Positions 62,637 to 64,000 of a DNA stretch of 64,000 nucleotides are shown in pieces. The stretch lies in NCBI RefSeq assembly GCF_024713945.1, contig NC_134684.1, positions 3,975,001 through 4,039,000 on the forward strand, written 5' to 3'. Below the pieces are notes generated by a model. The model did not search any database. It was not told where the DNA came from and worked only from the letters and a program-made list of their open reading frames with translations. A program made the translations under genes and the position numbers. Origin of the DNA: Dermatophagoides farinae (Eukaryota > Arthropoda > Arachnida > Sarcoptiformes > Pyroglyphidae). Position 1 is the stretch's first letter; every line of letters begins with the position of its first letter.

Positions 62637-64000
62637 GTACTGACATCAATGAACAATCCAACAAAAAAAAAAAAAAAACAGATAGATAGACAAAAATGAC
62701 AGATAGAAGAATGAACGAATGGTTTTTGAATTCTTTTGAAGCAATGAAAAAAAAAATTTGCGCGTAACAATCGAATTGAATCAAAAAAAAAATACAAAGA
62801 TAAATAAGATGTTACATGTTAATCATAATAATGATAAAGGTGAAACGTGTACATCAACTTTGTAACTGACTACTGACAGAAAATGATAACCAGACAATTT
62901 TTGAAGCAAAAGAAAAAAAAACAGATCGATACGATAGATAAATAGACCATTCATAAATTTTGATTGAAACATCATCATCTTTTGCTTCCATTTTTTTTTT
63001 TTTTTTTTGACTACCAATGATGATGATGATGATGATGATGAAAATCACACCTATTTGGTATACACAATGAGCACTGTCATCAATGACATCACATCACAAG
63101 ACCATCGATACAGAAAAAAAATGATATGAATGATGCAGATGATTCGTTAAAACTTACAATGAAAATCAATTTTTTTTTACCAGATAAATATAGATCAGAA
63201 TGATGATTTAGAAACCATTGGAATTTGTCATTTGTTCTAAATTTTGATTTTAGGTTAACATTCAAGTAAAAGAAAAAAAAATCTAGTTTTTAAACACAAA
63301 CAGCACAAAAAGAAGATCACAACATTGGCATTGATTTTTTTTTTGATTTGATTTGATTTGATTTCATATCACAACAAAACTTGAAAAATGAACACTAGTT
63401 GCATTCACCATGATTGACAAAATACAACTGAACACCAAAACAAAATTAGTTAAATAAATTTTGACTGTTTTGAATGCTGTGTGAGTGTGTGTGTGTGTGT
63501 GTGTTTGTGGCCATTATACCACCACCACCACCATTTCAATATTGATCATCATCAATAGTTAATTTTAGAACGTGCGCAACTAGGCTTACACAGTGCATGC
63601 ATGAAATAAAACAAGCGCAAAAAAAAATAAAGTACCCACCTCTTGGTAACACCCCCTCTTGGAAACGAATCATAACGGATAATAAAAATTAAAAAAAAAG
63701 GACCAAAGACCATGCCACGCCTTCGGTGAATATAATGTGTAGTGATGAGAATAGCACACACTGATTCTTTGTATCTTTAAAACATGCAATCGTATACAAT
63801 TGTTGTTGTTGTTTAAAAAAAAAAATTTTTTTTTTCAATTTTTTTCCCTGTAACCACCATTATAGAAGTGTACAGATAAAAATTTCGATTAATATTCAAT
63901 GGTAACCATAGTGAATGTGTGTTGAATTTATATTATTAAAAAAAACTGAAAAAAAGAATCGACCGATTGTTACCATGGCTACTTTTTGAGTAGTGAATGG

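Larger units (their letters stand above)
57253..64000. other. region upstream of the zinc-finger gene
   Basis: No gene is supportable in these 6.7 kb. This should include the promoter and any 5' UTR exons of the zinc-finger gene, but I cannot pick them out. Contents: CAA triplets near 57376-57395, CA at 57949-57964, TAAA repeat at 58971-58993, GATT array at 59863-59895, poly-A near 60101-60123, GATGAT arrays, CA array 61322-61350, GT array at 62361-62380, and a compound ATA/ACA/ATC triplet array at 62565-62636. The part from 63540 to 63780 is less repetitive but shows no recognisable gene. Confidence 0.55.

Noticed and set aside
63540-63780. Less repetitive stretch with a 69-codon minus-strand frame
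   Set aside because: Frame composition is mixed, but there are no splice sites, domains or RNA-gene boxes.

Overview
The window is AT-rich nuclear DNA of a eukaryote, very probably an arthropod. A small-genome mite of the Dermatophagoides/Sarcoptes kind is my best guess, from the A/T homopolymers of about 8-9 bases everywhere, dense ATG/ATC/CAA/CA microsatellites, spliceosomal introns of only 88-156 bp, and a large C2H2 zinc-finger protein full of homopeptides. Nothing in the sequence proves the taxon. No bacterial, plasmid, CRISPR, rRNA or tRNA signal was seen.

One gene is secure. It runs on the minus strand from about 57252 down to 48931 and encodes a protein of about 2,660 residues with 13 C2H2 fingers scattered through long disordered linkers. 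I reconstructed four coding exons: 57252-55196, 55107-53402, 53245-49055 and a 30-nt terminal exon 48960-48931. They join in frame through GT-AG introns. Six fingers are copies of one unusual type with an extra cysteine (C-x2-C-x-K-E-F/L-C-N/S-K-Y-F). The assembled sequence carries a one-base frame break near 55370-55418, just before the first finger. The protein is most likely a nuclear DNA-binding regulator.

The left edge (2-112, plus strand) may hold the last 36 codons of a second gene: a Gln run, a Lys run and an Asp run, then a stop. The 48 kb from 113 to about 48570 and the last 6.7 kb (57253-64000) hold no convincing gene. They consist of microsatellites, homopolymers and small palindromes. 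The exception is a small exon-like locus at 25380-25672, which reads plausibly on both strands and is a tentative call. Such a long gene-poor flank beside a regulatory-type gene could be regulatory territory, an intron of a gene extending outside, or home to non-coding transcripts; the sequence alone does not decide.
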